Of a DNA stretch of 7,925 nt, positions 1-6,479 are shown piece after piece. Under the pieces are notes generated by a model, which was not told where the DNA came from, ran no database searches, and worked only from the letters and a program-made list of their open reading frames with translations. Source of the stretch: Clostridia bacterium (GTDB taxonomy: Bacteria > Bacillota > Clostridia > TANB77 > CAG-508); the NCBI GenBank assembly GCA_900768805.1, contig CAAGEF010000170.1, forward strand, positions 1 to 7,925, in the 5' to 3' direction. A program made the position numbers and the translations under genes. Position 1 is the first letter of the stretch; each line of letters opens with the position of its first letter.

Positions 1-423
1 CATCATGCAAAAGAAGAAGGAATAGAATTTAAATTATTAACAAATCCAAAAGAAATTTTACCAGATGAAAATGGAAATGTTATTGGAATGAAATGTATCC
101 AAATGGAACTTGGAGAGCCAGATACTTCTGGAAGAAGAAGACCAGTAGAAGTTGAAAACTCAGAATTTAATCTAGATGTAGATACAGTAATAATGGCATT
201 AGGAACAAGTCAAACTCCAGTTATATCATCATCAACTCCAGGTTTAGAAATAAATGATAGAAAATGTATAATAATAAATGAAGATTTTCAAACAACAAGA
301 GAAGAAATATTTGCTGGAGGAGATGCTACAAGTGGTGCTTCAACTGTTATTTTAGCAATGGAGGCTGGAAAACAAGCTGCAAAAAATATTGATAAATATA
401 TTAAAAAATTATTTAATAACTAA
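1..423 (+). CDS. gltA: NADPH-dependent glutamate synthase, small (FAD/NAD) subunit, C-terminal part (5' truncated)
   Basis: The frame is open from base 1 to a TAA at 421-423, giving the last 140 residues; the 5' end lies outside the window. An internal ATG at 88 is not the start, because the family match continues upstream of it (HHAKEEGIEF at the edge). The fragment shows the family signatures MKCIQMELGEPD followed by SGRRRP, then VDTVIMALGTS (about residues 60-70). Near the C terminus is the FAD-binding segment AGGDATSGASTVILAME (about 105-121, with Asp108). In this family the subunit takes electrons from NADPH through FAD to make glutamate from glutamine and 2-oxoglutarate in the cytoplasm. 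The clostridial homotetrameric form is usually called GltA and the enterobacterial equivalent GltD; which type this is cannot be decided from the C terminus alone. A related flavin oxidoreductase subunit is a less likely alternative. Confidence 0.93.
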   Translation, partial: HHAKEEGIEFKLLTNPKEILPDENGNVIGMKCIQMELGEPDTSGRRRPVEVENSEFNLDVDTVIMALGTSQTPVISSSTPGLEINDRKCIIINEDFQTTREEIFAGGDATSGASTVILAMEAGKQAAKNIDKYIKKLFNN

Positions 424-428
424 TATTG

Positions 429-477
429 AAAAATGAATAATAGTGCCATTTTGCTATTATTCATTTTTATTTTTTTA
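429..477 (+). terminator. Intrinsic terminator of the glutamate synthase gene
   Basis: A perfect 15-bp inverted repeat (429-443 with 454-468) encloses a 10-base loop and is followed by a T-rich run to about 477. It begins six bases after the stop codon. The stem is AT-rich but long, and it separates this gene from the next promoter. Confidence 0.88.
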
Positions 478-517
478 TTAAGTAGGCAATTTCTCTGGGG
501 ATGGATTGTTCTAAAAT

Positions 518-546
518 TTGAAAAATAATGAATTTTATGTTATAAT
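518..546 (+). promoter_or_regulatory. Housekeeping-type promoter of the cell-wall hydrolase gene
   Basis: TTGAAA (518-523) and TATAAT (541-546) are separated by exactly 17 bases, 40 bases before the start codon. This fits the vegetative sigma factor consensus closely. No operator-like palindrome is visible around it. Confidence 0.75.
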
Positions 547-585
547 TAATTATCTACAAAAAATTTTTAAAAGGAGAAATCAGAT

Positions 586-1458
586 ATGATGTGTAGAACA
601 AACAAAAAACGGAGACTTAATGTAGAGGGAATTGTTGGAATAGCTTGTATAATTGCAATCATATTCGCAATTGTAACAATATTTAAACTTGATTCTGATA
701 CCCCAGCCGCTGCCAAGCGTTCTGAAGAGGTTATAACACAGGAAACTAGTGTTACTACAACTACTGCTGTGGAAACATTAACTACTACTATTATAACACC
801 GACATCAACACAAGCTGAAAAGGTATATATACTTCCTTCTGATAGTGACAATATGTACAAAATGTCAGCTTACAAATTGGTAGAGGTTTCGTGTAATGAA
901 GAGGTAGAAAATGTAACCTGTAGTACTTGTGTCACAACAACAAGTACTACAGAAACAACTACAGAAACAAAAGTAGAAACAATTACAGTAAATTCTGACG
1001 ATGTAGTCTTGCTTGCAAAGCTTATTGAAGCAGAAGGAGGATCTATTCCTGAAGAAGCTAGAGCAAGAATTGGAGCGGTTGTGCTTAATAGAAGGAAATC
1101 AGATTTATTTCCTGACACAATAGATGCAATTGCTTATAGTGGTCAATATGAAACTGTAAACTGTGGATTACTTCCTAGCAATCCGAGTGAAGAAAATCTT
1201 GAGCTTGCTAGATTTCTCTTAGAGCTTTCAGAAGATTCTGAAGCTTGGTATCAGTATTGTTTGGATATAAAAATATCAGACAAAACTGTATTTCAAGCAA
1301 ACAGCTGTGTTGATATGTCAGAATATGCATATAAAATTGTTGATGAGTATGGGACACTAGAAAGTGGATTTTCGTGGCATATGTGCTATTGGGAATCTAT
1401 ATATGACTATTCTGATTATGGCACCTATTCAGAAATAATTATATCCCCCGACAATTAA
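586..1458 (+). CDS. Membrane-anchored SleB-type cell-wall hydrolase with Thr-rich linker
   Basis: The 290-residue protein has a short basic N terminus (TNKKRR), one membrane segment at about 13-34, and a Thr/Glu/Val-rich linker in two blocks (about 50-75 and 117-135). A hydrolase domain follows from about 138 to the end. The domain begins LLAKLIEAEGG and continues ARIGAVVLNRRKSDLFPDTI, which matches the start of the SleB/CwlJ (Hydrolase_2) family. Glu150 aligns with the family's catalytic glutamate. These enzymes cleave peptidoglycan, so the domain should work outside the membrane. AAGGAG at 571-576 supports ATG 586, although ATG 589 directly follows. The second half of the domain diverges from the usual pattern. 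Seven cysteines lie outside the membrane (103, 112, 115, 193, 225, 241, 267). Codon use is visibly less AT-biased than in the neighbours (CGG, CGT, GCC, CCG appear), which may reflect transfer. The exact role (spore cortex, growth or lysis) cannot be told. Confidence 0.82.
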   Translation: MMCRTNKKRRLNVEGIVGIACIIAIIFAIVTIFKLDSDTPAAAKRSEEVITQETSVTTTTAVETLTTTIITPTSTQAEKVYILPSDSDNMYKMSAYKLVEVSCNEEVENVTCSTCVTTTSTTETTTETKVETITVNSDDVVLLAKLIEAEGGSIPEEARARIGAVVLNRRKSDLFPDTIDAIAYSGQYETVNCGLLPSNPSEENLELARFLLELSEDSEAWYQYCLDIKISDKTVFQANSCVDMSEYAYKIVDEYGTLESGFSWHMCYWESIYDYSDYGTYSEIIISPDN

Positions 1459-1465
1459 TCTTTTT

Positions 1466-1498
1466 ACCTGTTCTAAAATAATTTTGGAACAGGTTTTT
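1466..1498 (+). terminator. Intrinsic terminator of the cell-wall hydrolase gene
   Basis: ACCTGTTC (1466-1473) pairs with GAACAGGT (1487-1494). The stem can be extended inward by A-T pairs towards a small loop, and TTTTT follows at 1494-1498. It starts eight bases after the stop codon. Confidence 0.88.
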
Positions 1499-1529
1499 CT
1501 ATTCTTTGTTTCAATTATGATTTTCCGTA

Positions 1530-1558
1530 TTGCAATAGATTTAAATATATAGTATAAT
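1530..1558 (+). promoter_or_regulatory. Housekeeping-type promoter of the metal exporter gene
   Basis: TTGCAA (1530-1535) and TATAAT (1553-1558) are separated by 17 bases, about 30 bases before the start codon. I see no clear metal-regulator operator overlapping it. Confidence 0.72.
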
Positions 1559-1588
1559 AAAAAATATTTTAAAAGGGGTAGAAGTAAA

Positions 1589-2461
1589 ATGGAAGAAACT
1601 ATATTTCAAATAATAATGGATATATTATTTGATTCAATTATTGATTGTTTGAAATTGTTACCATTTCTTTTTGTAACTTATATACTAATGGAATGGTTAG
1701 AACATAAAACTACTAAAAAAACACAGCAAACAATTTCAAAAGCTGATAAATTCGGACCTATTATAGGTGGTGCTTTAGGAATGATTCCACAATGTGGATT
1801 TTCGGTTTCTGCTACGAATCTTTATGTAGGTAGAGTTATATCACTTGGAACATTAATAGCTATTTATTTATCGACTTCAGACGAAATGTTACCAATATTT
1901 TTATCAGAATCAATTCCTGCAATTACAATTATAAAAATCTTATCAATTAAATTTTTGGTAGGTATGCTTGCTGGTATACTAATAGATTTTGTTTATAGAA
2001 AAAGTTATAAAAAAGATGAAGAACAAATTTCTAAATTATGTGAGGAAGAACATTGTGATTGTAAAAATGGAATAATAAAATCAGCTATAAAGCATACTTT
2101 TAGTATAACTAGTTTTATATTAATTGTAACAATAATTTTAAACGCAGGATTAGAATTTATAGGTGAAGATAATTTAGCTAATATATTATTAAATAAAAAA
2201 GTATTTGGACCAGTCATAGCTGGTATAATTGGTTTAATACCAAATTGTGCAGCTTCTGTTATAATTGCAGAATTATATGTAAAACAAGTTATAAATGTTG
2301 GAACAATGTTAGCTGGTTTGCTTGTTGGGGCAGGTGTTGGTATATTAGTATTATTTAAATTAAATAAAAACATTAAAGAAAATATAAAAGTAGTTGGATT
2401 ATTATATACAATAGGTGTAGTTGTAGGAATAGTTTTTGAGGTTATAGGAATTACACTTTAA
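1589..2461 (+). CDS. Putative heavy-metal exporter, ArsP_2-like (arsenic efflux / putative manganese transporter family)
   Basis: This 290-residue polytopic membrane protein is built as two related halves. Residues 56-91 (GPIIGGALGMIPQCG, then NLYVGRVISLGTLIA) resemble 207-242 (GPVIAGIIGLIPNCA, then ELYVKQVINVGTMLA). Each half carries a conserved I-P-Q/N-C motif (66-69 and 217-220). Hydrophobic stretches flank these repeats, and a charged central loop (about 137-160) carries Cys151, His155, Cys156 and Cys158, a likely soft-metal ligand cluster. This organisation fits the ArsP_2 family (putative 10-TM heavy-metal exporters, often labelled arsenic efflux or manganese transporter proteins). The true substrate is not established by sequence. 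AAAAGGGG (1571-1578) lies ten bases before ATG 1589. The gene has its own promoter and terminator, and no metal regulator or arsenate reductase gene is beside it. Confidence 0.8.
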   Translation: MEETIFQIIMDILFDSIIDCLKLLPFLFVTYILMEWLEHKTTKKTQQTISKADKFGPIIGGALGMIPQCGFSVSATNLYVGRVISLGTLIAIYLSTSDEMLPIFLSESIPAITIIKILSIKFLVGMLAGILIDFVYRKSYKKDEEQISKLCEEEHCDCKNGIIKSAIKHTFSITSFILIVTIILNAGLEFIGEDNLANILLNKKVFGPVIAGIIGLIPNCAASVIIAELYVKQVINVGTMLAGLLVGAGVGILVLFKLNKNIKENIKVVGLLYTIGVVVGIVFEVIGITL

Positions 2462-2489
2462 GTAGATTATATATTTATATTAGATGAAG

Positions 2490-2540
2490 AAGAAGTAAAA
2501 CAAGTTTTATCAAATTAAAACTTGTTTTACTTCTTTTTTA
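2490..2540 (+). terminator. Strong intrinsic terminator of the exporter gene
   Basis: A perfect inverted repeat of at least 18 bp (2491-2508 with 2517-2534; one more pair at 2490/2535) encloses an 8-base loop and runs into TTTTTT. It lies just upstream of the LexA-box promoter and insulates the next unit from the exporter gene. Confidence 0.93.
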
Positions 2541-2565
2541 GCAAGAACATTTTTTCGTTTTTTTA

Positions 2566-2594
2566 TTGACACAGAACTTATGTTTGTGTATAAT
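2566..2594 (+). promoter_or_regulatory. Consensus promoter of the LysM/recombinase unit
   Basis: A perfect TTGACA (2566-2571) and a perfect TATAAT (2589-2594) are separated by 17 bases. This is the strongest promoter in the window. It would be expected to need tight repression, which matches the LexA-like box in its spacer. Confidence 0.88.
2574..2585 (+). promoter_or_regulatory. LexA (SOS) box, GAAC-N4-GTTT
   Basis: GAAC TTAT GTTT lies wholly between the -35 and -10 elements. It differs by one base from the Gram-positive LexA consensus GAAC-N4-GTTC, and GTTT half-sites are known in clostridial LexA targets. LexA bound here would block RNA polymerase until DNA damage triggers its self-cleavage. 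The downstream gene resembles YneA, a classic LexA target, which supports the call. lexA itself is not in the window. Confidence 0.78.
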
Positions 2595-2624
2595 ACAAAT
2601 AAGCTAGCGAATAAAAGTTTGTGT

Positions 2625-2630
2625 ATGGAG
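2625..2630 (+). promoter_or_regulatory. Ribosome binding site that sets the start of the LysM protein
   Basis: ATGGAG (2625-2630) lies eight bases before ATG 2639. It falls inside a possible longer frame opening with GTG at 2621, so ATG 2639 is the better start. Confidence 0.7.
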
Positions 2631-2638
2631 AAAATAAT

Positions 2639-2956
2639 ATGAAAAGAAAAATGGAAAATAAAAAGAAATTCAAATTTAGTAAATATAAAGTAATAAGAAA
2701 TTTTACAGTATTAGGAATAATATTGTTGCTTTTTTTTACATTAAAAACACATGCATATAATAATGATATAAGTTATAAAACAATAGTTGTAACTAATGGT
2801 CAAACTTTGTGGAAAATTGCAGAAAACGAAAAAAGAACAAATGAATATTTTAAAAACAAAGATATTAGAGAAATTATAAATAATATAAAATTAACAAATA
2901 ATTTAACATCATCTACAATTTATGAAAATCAAAATTTAAAAATTATTGAATTTTAA
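2639..2956 (+). CDS. Small membrane-anchored LysM protein, YneA-like SOS cell-division inhibitor
   Basis: The protein has 105 residues: a very basic cytoplasmic N terminus (KRKMENKKKFKFSKYK), one membrane segment at about 20-37, and an external LysM domain at about 46-104. The LysM domain opens with TIVVTNGQTLWKIAE and ends with YENQNLKI. This size and order match Bacillus YneA, which delays septum formation after DNA damage by acting at the membrane and wall. LysM domains bind peptidoglycan glycans. ATG 2639 is preferred over GTG 2621 because of the ribosome binding site position. The promoter carries a LexA-like box, as yneA does. The gene is 64 bases upstream of a tyrosine recombinase gene, with no terminator between them. 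The division-inhibitor role is inferred from architecture and regulation; a general LysM wall protein is the alternative. Confidence 0.8.
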   Translation: MKRKMENKKKFKFSKYKVIRNFTVLGIILLLFFTLKTHAYNNDISYKTIVVTNGQTLWKIAENEKRTNEYFKNKDIREIINNIKLTNNLTSSTIYENQNLKIIEF

Positions 2957-2959
2957 TTA

Positions 2960-2988
2960 TTCACATTTTTCGAGTTTAATATTATAAT
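2960..2988 (+). promoter_or_regulatory. Possible second promoter for the recombinase gene
   Basis: TTCACA (2960-2965) and TATAAT (2983-2988) have a 17-base spacer in the gap between the LysM and recombinase genes. It would let the recombinase be made without SOS induction. No LexA-like box overlaps it. Confidence 0.55.
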
Positions 2989-3020
2989 GAAATAAACTAA
3001 AAATAAATTGGGAGAAAAAA

Positions 3021-4028
3021 ATGATAGAAAGAGAGAAAAATCCATATTTTTTAAATGATTTTTTAGATTATTCATCTACAATATTAAATAAATCAGTAAA
3101 TACAATAAAAGAATATAATTATGACATTGCTCATTTTTTAAAATATATAAAATATAGATATAGAATGATATCTGGAATAAAAGAAATTGAAATAAGAGAT
3201 GCAGAAATTCAAATAAATGATTTAGGATTAGAAACAATAGAAAAAATAACACTAGAAGATATACATTCCTTTTTAGGTTATTTAAAAAATAATTATAATA
3301 GTAAGCCAGCTACACTGGCTAGAAAAACAGCTAGTATAAGAATGTTTTTCAAATATTTGTGTAATAAATCAAAGAAAATTTCAACAAATCCAGCCCAAGA
3401 TTTGGAAAGCCCAAAACTTGGAAAAAGGTTACCAAAATATTTAAGTTTAGATGAAAGTAGAAAACTTTTAGAGGTTACAGCAACTCCAAACCCTAAAACA
3501 CATGGAAATCATGATAATTCTGAAAGAAACTATGCAATAATTACACTATTTTTAAATTGCGGAATGCGTTTATCTGAACTAGTAAATATAAATATTAAAG
3601 ATATAGATTTTTGTGAACAAAAATTAAATGTAATAGGAAAAGGAAATAAAGAAAGAACAATATATTTGAATAAAGCTTGTATAAATGCTATAAATAATTA
3701 TCTTTTGATAAGACCTAAAGAAGGAATACATTATTCATCAAAAGATGCATTATTCTTAAGTGAACAGAAAAAAAGAATAAGTAATCGTTCTGTTCAGTAC
3801 ATAGTAAAAGAAGAATTAATGCTTGCAGGAATAGATTCACAAAAATATTCTGTACATAAATTGAGACATACTGCAGCTACTCTTATGTATAAATACGGAA
3901 ATGTTGATATAAGAGCATTACAAGAACTCTTAGGACATGAAAGCATTTCTACTACAGAAATTTATACTCATGTTGATAATGATCAAATAAGAAGTGCAGT
4001 TGAAAGTAATCCATTAGCTGATTTGTGA
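3021..4028 (+). CDS. xerC: Tyrosine recombinase, XerC-like
   Basis: The 335-residue protein has an N-terminal SAM-like DNA-binding domain (about 8-115) and a C-terminal catalytic domain (about 138-325). The full catalytic set is visible: Arg183 in CGMRLSEL, Lys207 in GKGNKERT, His279 and Arg282 in HKLRH, His306 in LLGHESI, and the nucleophile Tyr315 in TTEIYTHV. The N-terminal domain is somewhat longer than in enterobacterial XerC/XerD (about 300 residues), with an extra charged segment at about 45-75; this form is common in Clostridia. The family cuts and rejoins DNA through a 3'-phosphotyrosine link, and Xer members resolve chromosome dimers at dif. GGGAG (3010-3014) precedes ATG 3021. Placement behind an SOS-type gene and the absence of att-like repeats or phage genes favour a housekeeping role over an integrase. 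The XerC versus XerD assignment is inference. Confidence 0.93.
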   Translation: MIEREKNPYFLNDFLDYSSTILNKSVNTIKEYNYDIAHFLKYIKYRYRMISGIKEIEIRDAEIQINDLGLETIEKITLEDIHSFLGYLKNNYNSKPATLARKTASIRMFFKYLCNKSKKISTNPAQDLESPKLGKRLPKYLSLDESRKLLEVTATPNPKTHGNHDNSERNYAIITLFLNCGMRLSELVNINIKDIDFCEQKLNVIGKGNKERTIYLNKACINAINNYLLIRPKEGIHYSSKDALFLSEQKKRISNRSVQYIVKEELMLAGIDSQKYSVHKLRHTAATLMYKYGNVDIRALQELLGHESISTTEIYTHVDNDQIRSAVESNPLADL

Positions 4029-4126
4029 TTTATAAAAGAAATAAGTGTTTTTTTAAGTAAGAATACAAGTTTATATAGCTTAAAAAATTAAAATAGGAAA
4101 AAACAATGTAAAGGTGGAATTATATA

Positions 4127-6071
4127 ATGAAAAAACTAAGTTTTAAATATGTTTTTGCTTTAGTTTTATTACTGATGATTGTAATCCCAAATAAAGTTTT
4201 AGCAAAAACAAATTCTAGGGATTATACAATTGAAAGTTATGATATCGATATGTTTGTAAATGAAGATAATACATTTGATATAACGGAAAGAATAACAACA
4301 TATTTTAATATATCTAAGCATCGGAATAATAAGAAAGATACCATTAAAAAATACTATAACAAGAATAGATGGAACCACATCAAATAATAGGGCTAAAATA
4401 ACAAATATTAGTGTAAGTGAAGATTGTACAATCTCTAAAGAAAATGGTTATGAGGTTATAAAAATAGGGAGCAGCAGTAAAACATTTACAGGCAGTCATT
4501 CTTATACAATAAAATATACATATAATATTGGAAAAGATCCACTAAAAAATGCGGATGAATTATATTATAATCTAATAGGCGACGAATGGGATACAAGTAT
4601 AAGTAATGTAACATTTAAAATCACAATGCCTAAAGCTTTTGATAAATCATTATTAGGCTTTTCAAGTGGAGTTAGAGGTTCAACGAATAGTTCAAATGTT
4701 TCTTATAAAGTATATGAAAATGTAATAATTGGTTCTTTAGAAAATAAATTAGATTCAGGACAAGCTTTGACAGTTAGACTTACATTACCAGAGGACTATT
4801 TTGTTGGAGCAAGTTCAAATACAGATAGGTACTCTATTGTTTTAATAATACTTTCATTAGTTTTTGTTTTAATTGCATATATATTATGGATTAAATACGG
4901 AAAAGATAATAAAGTAATTGAAACAGTGGAATTTTATCCACCAAATGGTTTGAATTCTGCCGAGGTTTGTTTTTTATATGAAGGAGGTGTTGATACAGAA
5001 GGTATAGTTTCTTTATTGATATATTTAGCAGATAAAGGTTATTTAAAAATAGAAGAAATATCTAATAACTATAAGCAAGATTCTATCAAGTTAAGTAATG
5101 AAAAAAGACAAACCGCTGATTTGAAAATACAAGAATTAGAAAATAAAATAAGGCAAGAAAAATTAAAAGATATAAATTCTCCTAAAATTAAAGTTTTAGA
5201 AAATTCGTTACAAATATATAGAAATATAGATAAACCAATTGAGTATGAATTATCAGAAAAAGAAGAACGTTTATTAAATAAATCATTAAAAAAGTCAAAA
5301 GAGTCATTTAGAATTGTAAAATTAAAAGATTATGATGGTAATAATGAATATGAAAAAATTTTCTTTGATGGATTATTTTCACCATACTCTAATAAAACTT
5401 CTGTAAATATATCTGATTTATATAACAATTTTTATATTACATTAAATAGAATTAGAACAAAATTAAATTCTAAAGAAAATATAAATAAAATATTTGAATC
5501 ATCTTCTAAAGGAATAATAAAATGTATTGCAGTAATGATTATTATTCTTACTATTTTGATTACAATAAAACCTGCTATAGATTCTTTTATATTATTACCA
5601 GAAGATATGATGGTATATAGTACTGGAATAATAAGCATTATTTTTCTATTTATATTTATTAAAATAATGCCAAAAAGAACAACTTACGGCAATGAAATGT
5701 TAGGAAAAATAAGAGGTTTTAAAAGATTTTTAGAAATTGCAGAAAAACCACAACTTGAAAATTTAGTTGAAAAAGATCCACAATATTTTTATAACATACT
5801 ACCTTATACTTATGCCTTAGGAGTATCAGATTTATGGATTAGTCAATTTGAAACAATTGTATTGCAAGACCCTGATTGGTATGATTCTACAACTAAGTTT
5901 AATATGAATAAACTTAGTACAGCAATGGGGTCTGTGTATAATGCAATGTCTTCTGAACCATCAAACAATTATGGTAATACACATGAAAGTTTAGATTCGT
6001 CTGATGAAAATTCATCTGGAGGCGGTTCATCAGGAGAAGGCTCTGGAGGTGGAGGAGGTAGTTCTTGGTAA
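4127..6071 (+). pseudogene. DUF2207 membrane protein gene split by a +1 frameshift near 4322
   Basis: The first part (4127-4387) begins with AAGGTGG at 4111-4117, ATG 4127 and a signal peptide (about 1-26, ending KVLA), then YTIESYDIDMFVNEDNTFDI, and goes out of frame after Lys-His at 4316-4321. Removing one base (C at 4322) gives KHGIIRKIPLKNTITRIDG and joins without a stop to the frame ending at 6071. The repaired protein is about 647 residues. It has an external DUF2207 domain (27-235), a membrane segment (about 236-257) and a cytoplasmic block with FYPPNGLNSAEVCFLYEGG and LIYLADKGYLKIEE. A charged helical stretch (about 320-390), two further membrane segments (about 464-481 and 497-514) and a Gly/Ser tail ending in Trp follow. 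ATG 4626 inside the second frame has no ribosome binding site and is not a start. The family's function is unknown. The break may be real or a sequencing or assembly error. Confidence 0.87.
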
Positions 6072-6099
6072 TTACTTAACAAATAAAAATTGTTACTGA

Positions 6100-6234
6100 G
6101 GAATAACAGAGTATATTTATAAAAATCATATACCTCTTCATATTCATGGTCATCTTCATGAAGAATTTGAAGAAATATTGAAAAATGGGACTAAAAGTGT
6201 TTGTCTGTATCAAATAAAATTATTATCAATATGA
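6100..6234 (+). pseudogene. Possible C-terminal remnant of a metallophosphoesterase
   Basis: The frame opens after a stop at 6097-6099 and ends with TGA at 6232-6234. It has no ATG, GTG or TTG before the conserved-looking part and no ribosome binding site. It reads HIPLHIHGHLHEEFEEIL and then LKNGTKSVCLYQIKLL. HGHxH followed by NGTK and a short strand resembles the end of calcineurin-like metallophosphoesterases, where these histidines bind the catalytic metals. The rest of the gene is absent from the upstream 28 bases and the DUF2207 gene lies directly before it. I read it as a deletion remnant; the similarity is from recall, so confidence is low. Confidence 0.35.
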
Positions 6235-6261
6235 GATAATGTATCTTACAAAAAATTGAAG

Positions 6262-6309
6262 TAATAAAGAGCTAAATAAAGTATTGGAATTTATTCAGCT
6301 CTTTTATTA
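6262..6309 (+). terminator. Hairpin terminator in the DUF2207-ldh gap
   Basis: AAAGAGCT (6266-6273) pairs with AGCTCTTT (6297-6304). After one A-C mismatch, AATAAA (6275-6280) pairs with TTTATT (6290-6295) around a 9-base loop. TTTTATTAT follows. It could end the DUF2207 transcript, or originally that of the remnant at 6100-6234. Confidence 0.72.
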
Positions 6310-6403
6310 TAATTAATTTGTAATTTATTGAGAAAATATCAAAGAGGATAATATATGAAAATTGTAAGGAATTTAGCAAATGATATAATTATATATATTT
6401 TTT

Positions 6404-6445
6404 TTGACAATTAGGTTGATTTTTTATTATAAAAAGTTATATAAT
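6404..6445 (+). promoter_or_regulatory. Promoter region of ldh, two overlapping candidates
   Basis: TTGACA (6404-6409) with TATAAA (6428-6433), and TTGATT (6416-6421) with TATAAT (6440-6445), both have 18-base spacers. One has the better -35 and the other the better -10. Either would give a short leader before the AGGAGG site. The sequence alone does not say which is used. Confidence 0.65.
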
Positions 6446-6466
6446 AGTTATTATGTTAAATAAATT

Positions 6467-6472
6467 AGGAGG
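6467..6472 (+). promoter_or_regulatory. Ribosome binding site that sets the ldh start
   Basis: A perfect AGGAGG lies seven bases before ATG 6480. The in-frame ATG at 6453 lies upstream of this site and would add nine residues not expected in the family, so 6480 is the start. Confidence 0.88.
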
Positions 6473-6479
6473 TAAGAAT

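Noticed and set aside
2545..2560. Second LexA box upstream of the LysM gene (GAAC ... GTTT)
   Set aside because: The half-sites are eight bases apart instead of four and lie upstream of the -35, so it does not fit the motif.
3021..4028. Recombinase as integrase of a mobile element
   Set aside because: No att-like direct repeats, tRNA gene, excisionase or other phage genes are nearby, and the sequence fits the Xer type.
4050..4089. TTTTTTAAG ... CTTAAAAAA inverted repeat after the recombinase gene
   Set aside because: The stem is almost all A-T with a loop of about 20 bases and no T tail after it, so I do not call a terminator.
4626..6071. Separate 481-residue gene starting at ATG 4626
   Set aside because: There is no ribosome binding site before it, the frame is open and family-like for 300 bases upstream, and it joins the 4127 frame after removing one base.
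6355..6414. 19-codon frame with an AGAGG site ahead of ldh (leader peptide)
   Set aside because: It ends inside the ldh promoter, has no visible promoter of its own and no attenuator follows; chance is the simpler reading.
6453..6470. Rex (NADH-sensing) operator before ldh
   Set aside because: One half-site is good (ATGTTAA against TTGTTAA), but the other matches the consensus at only three of seven positions.
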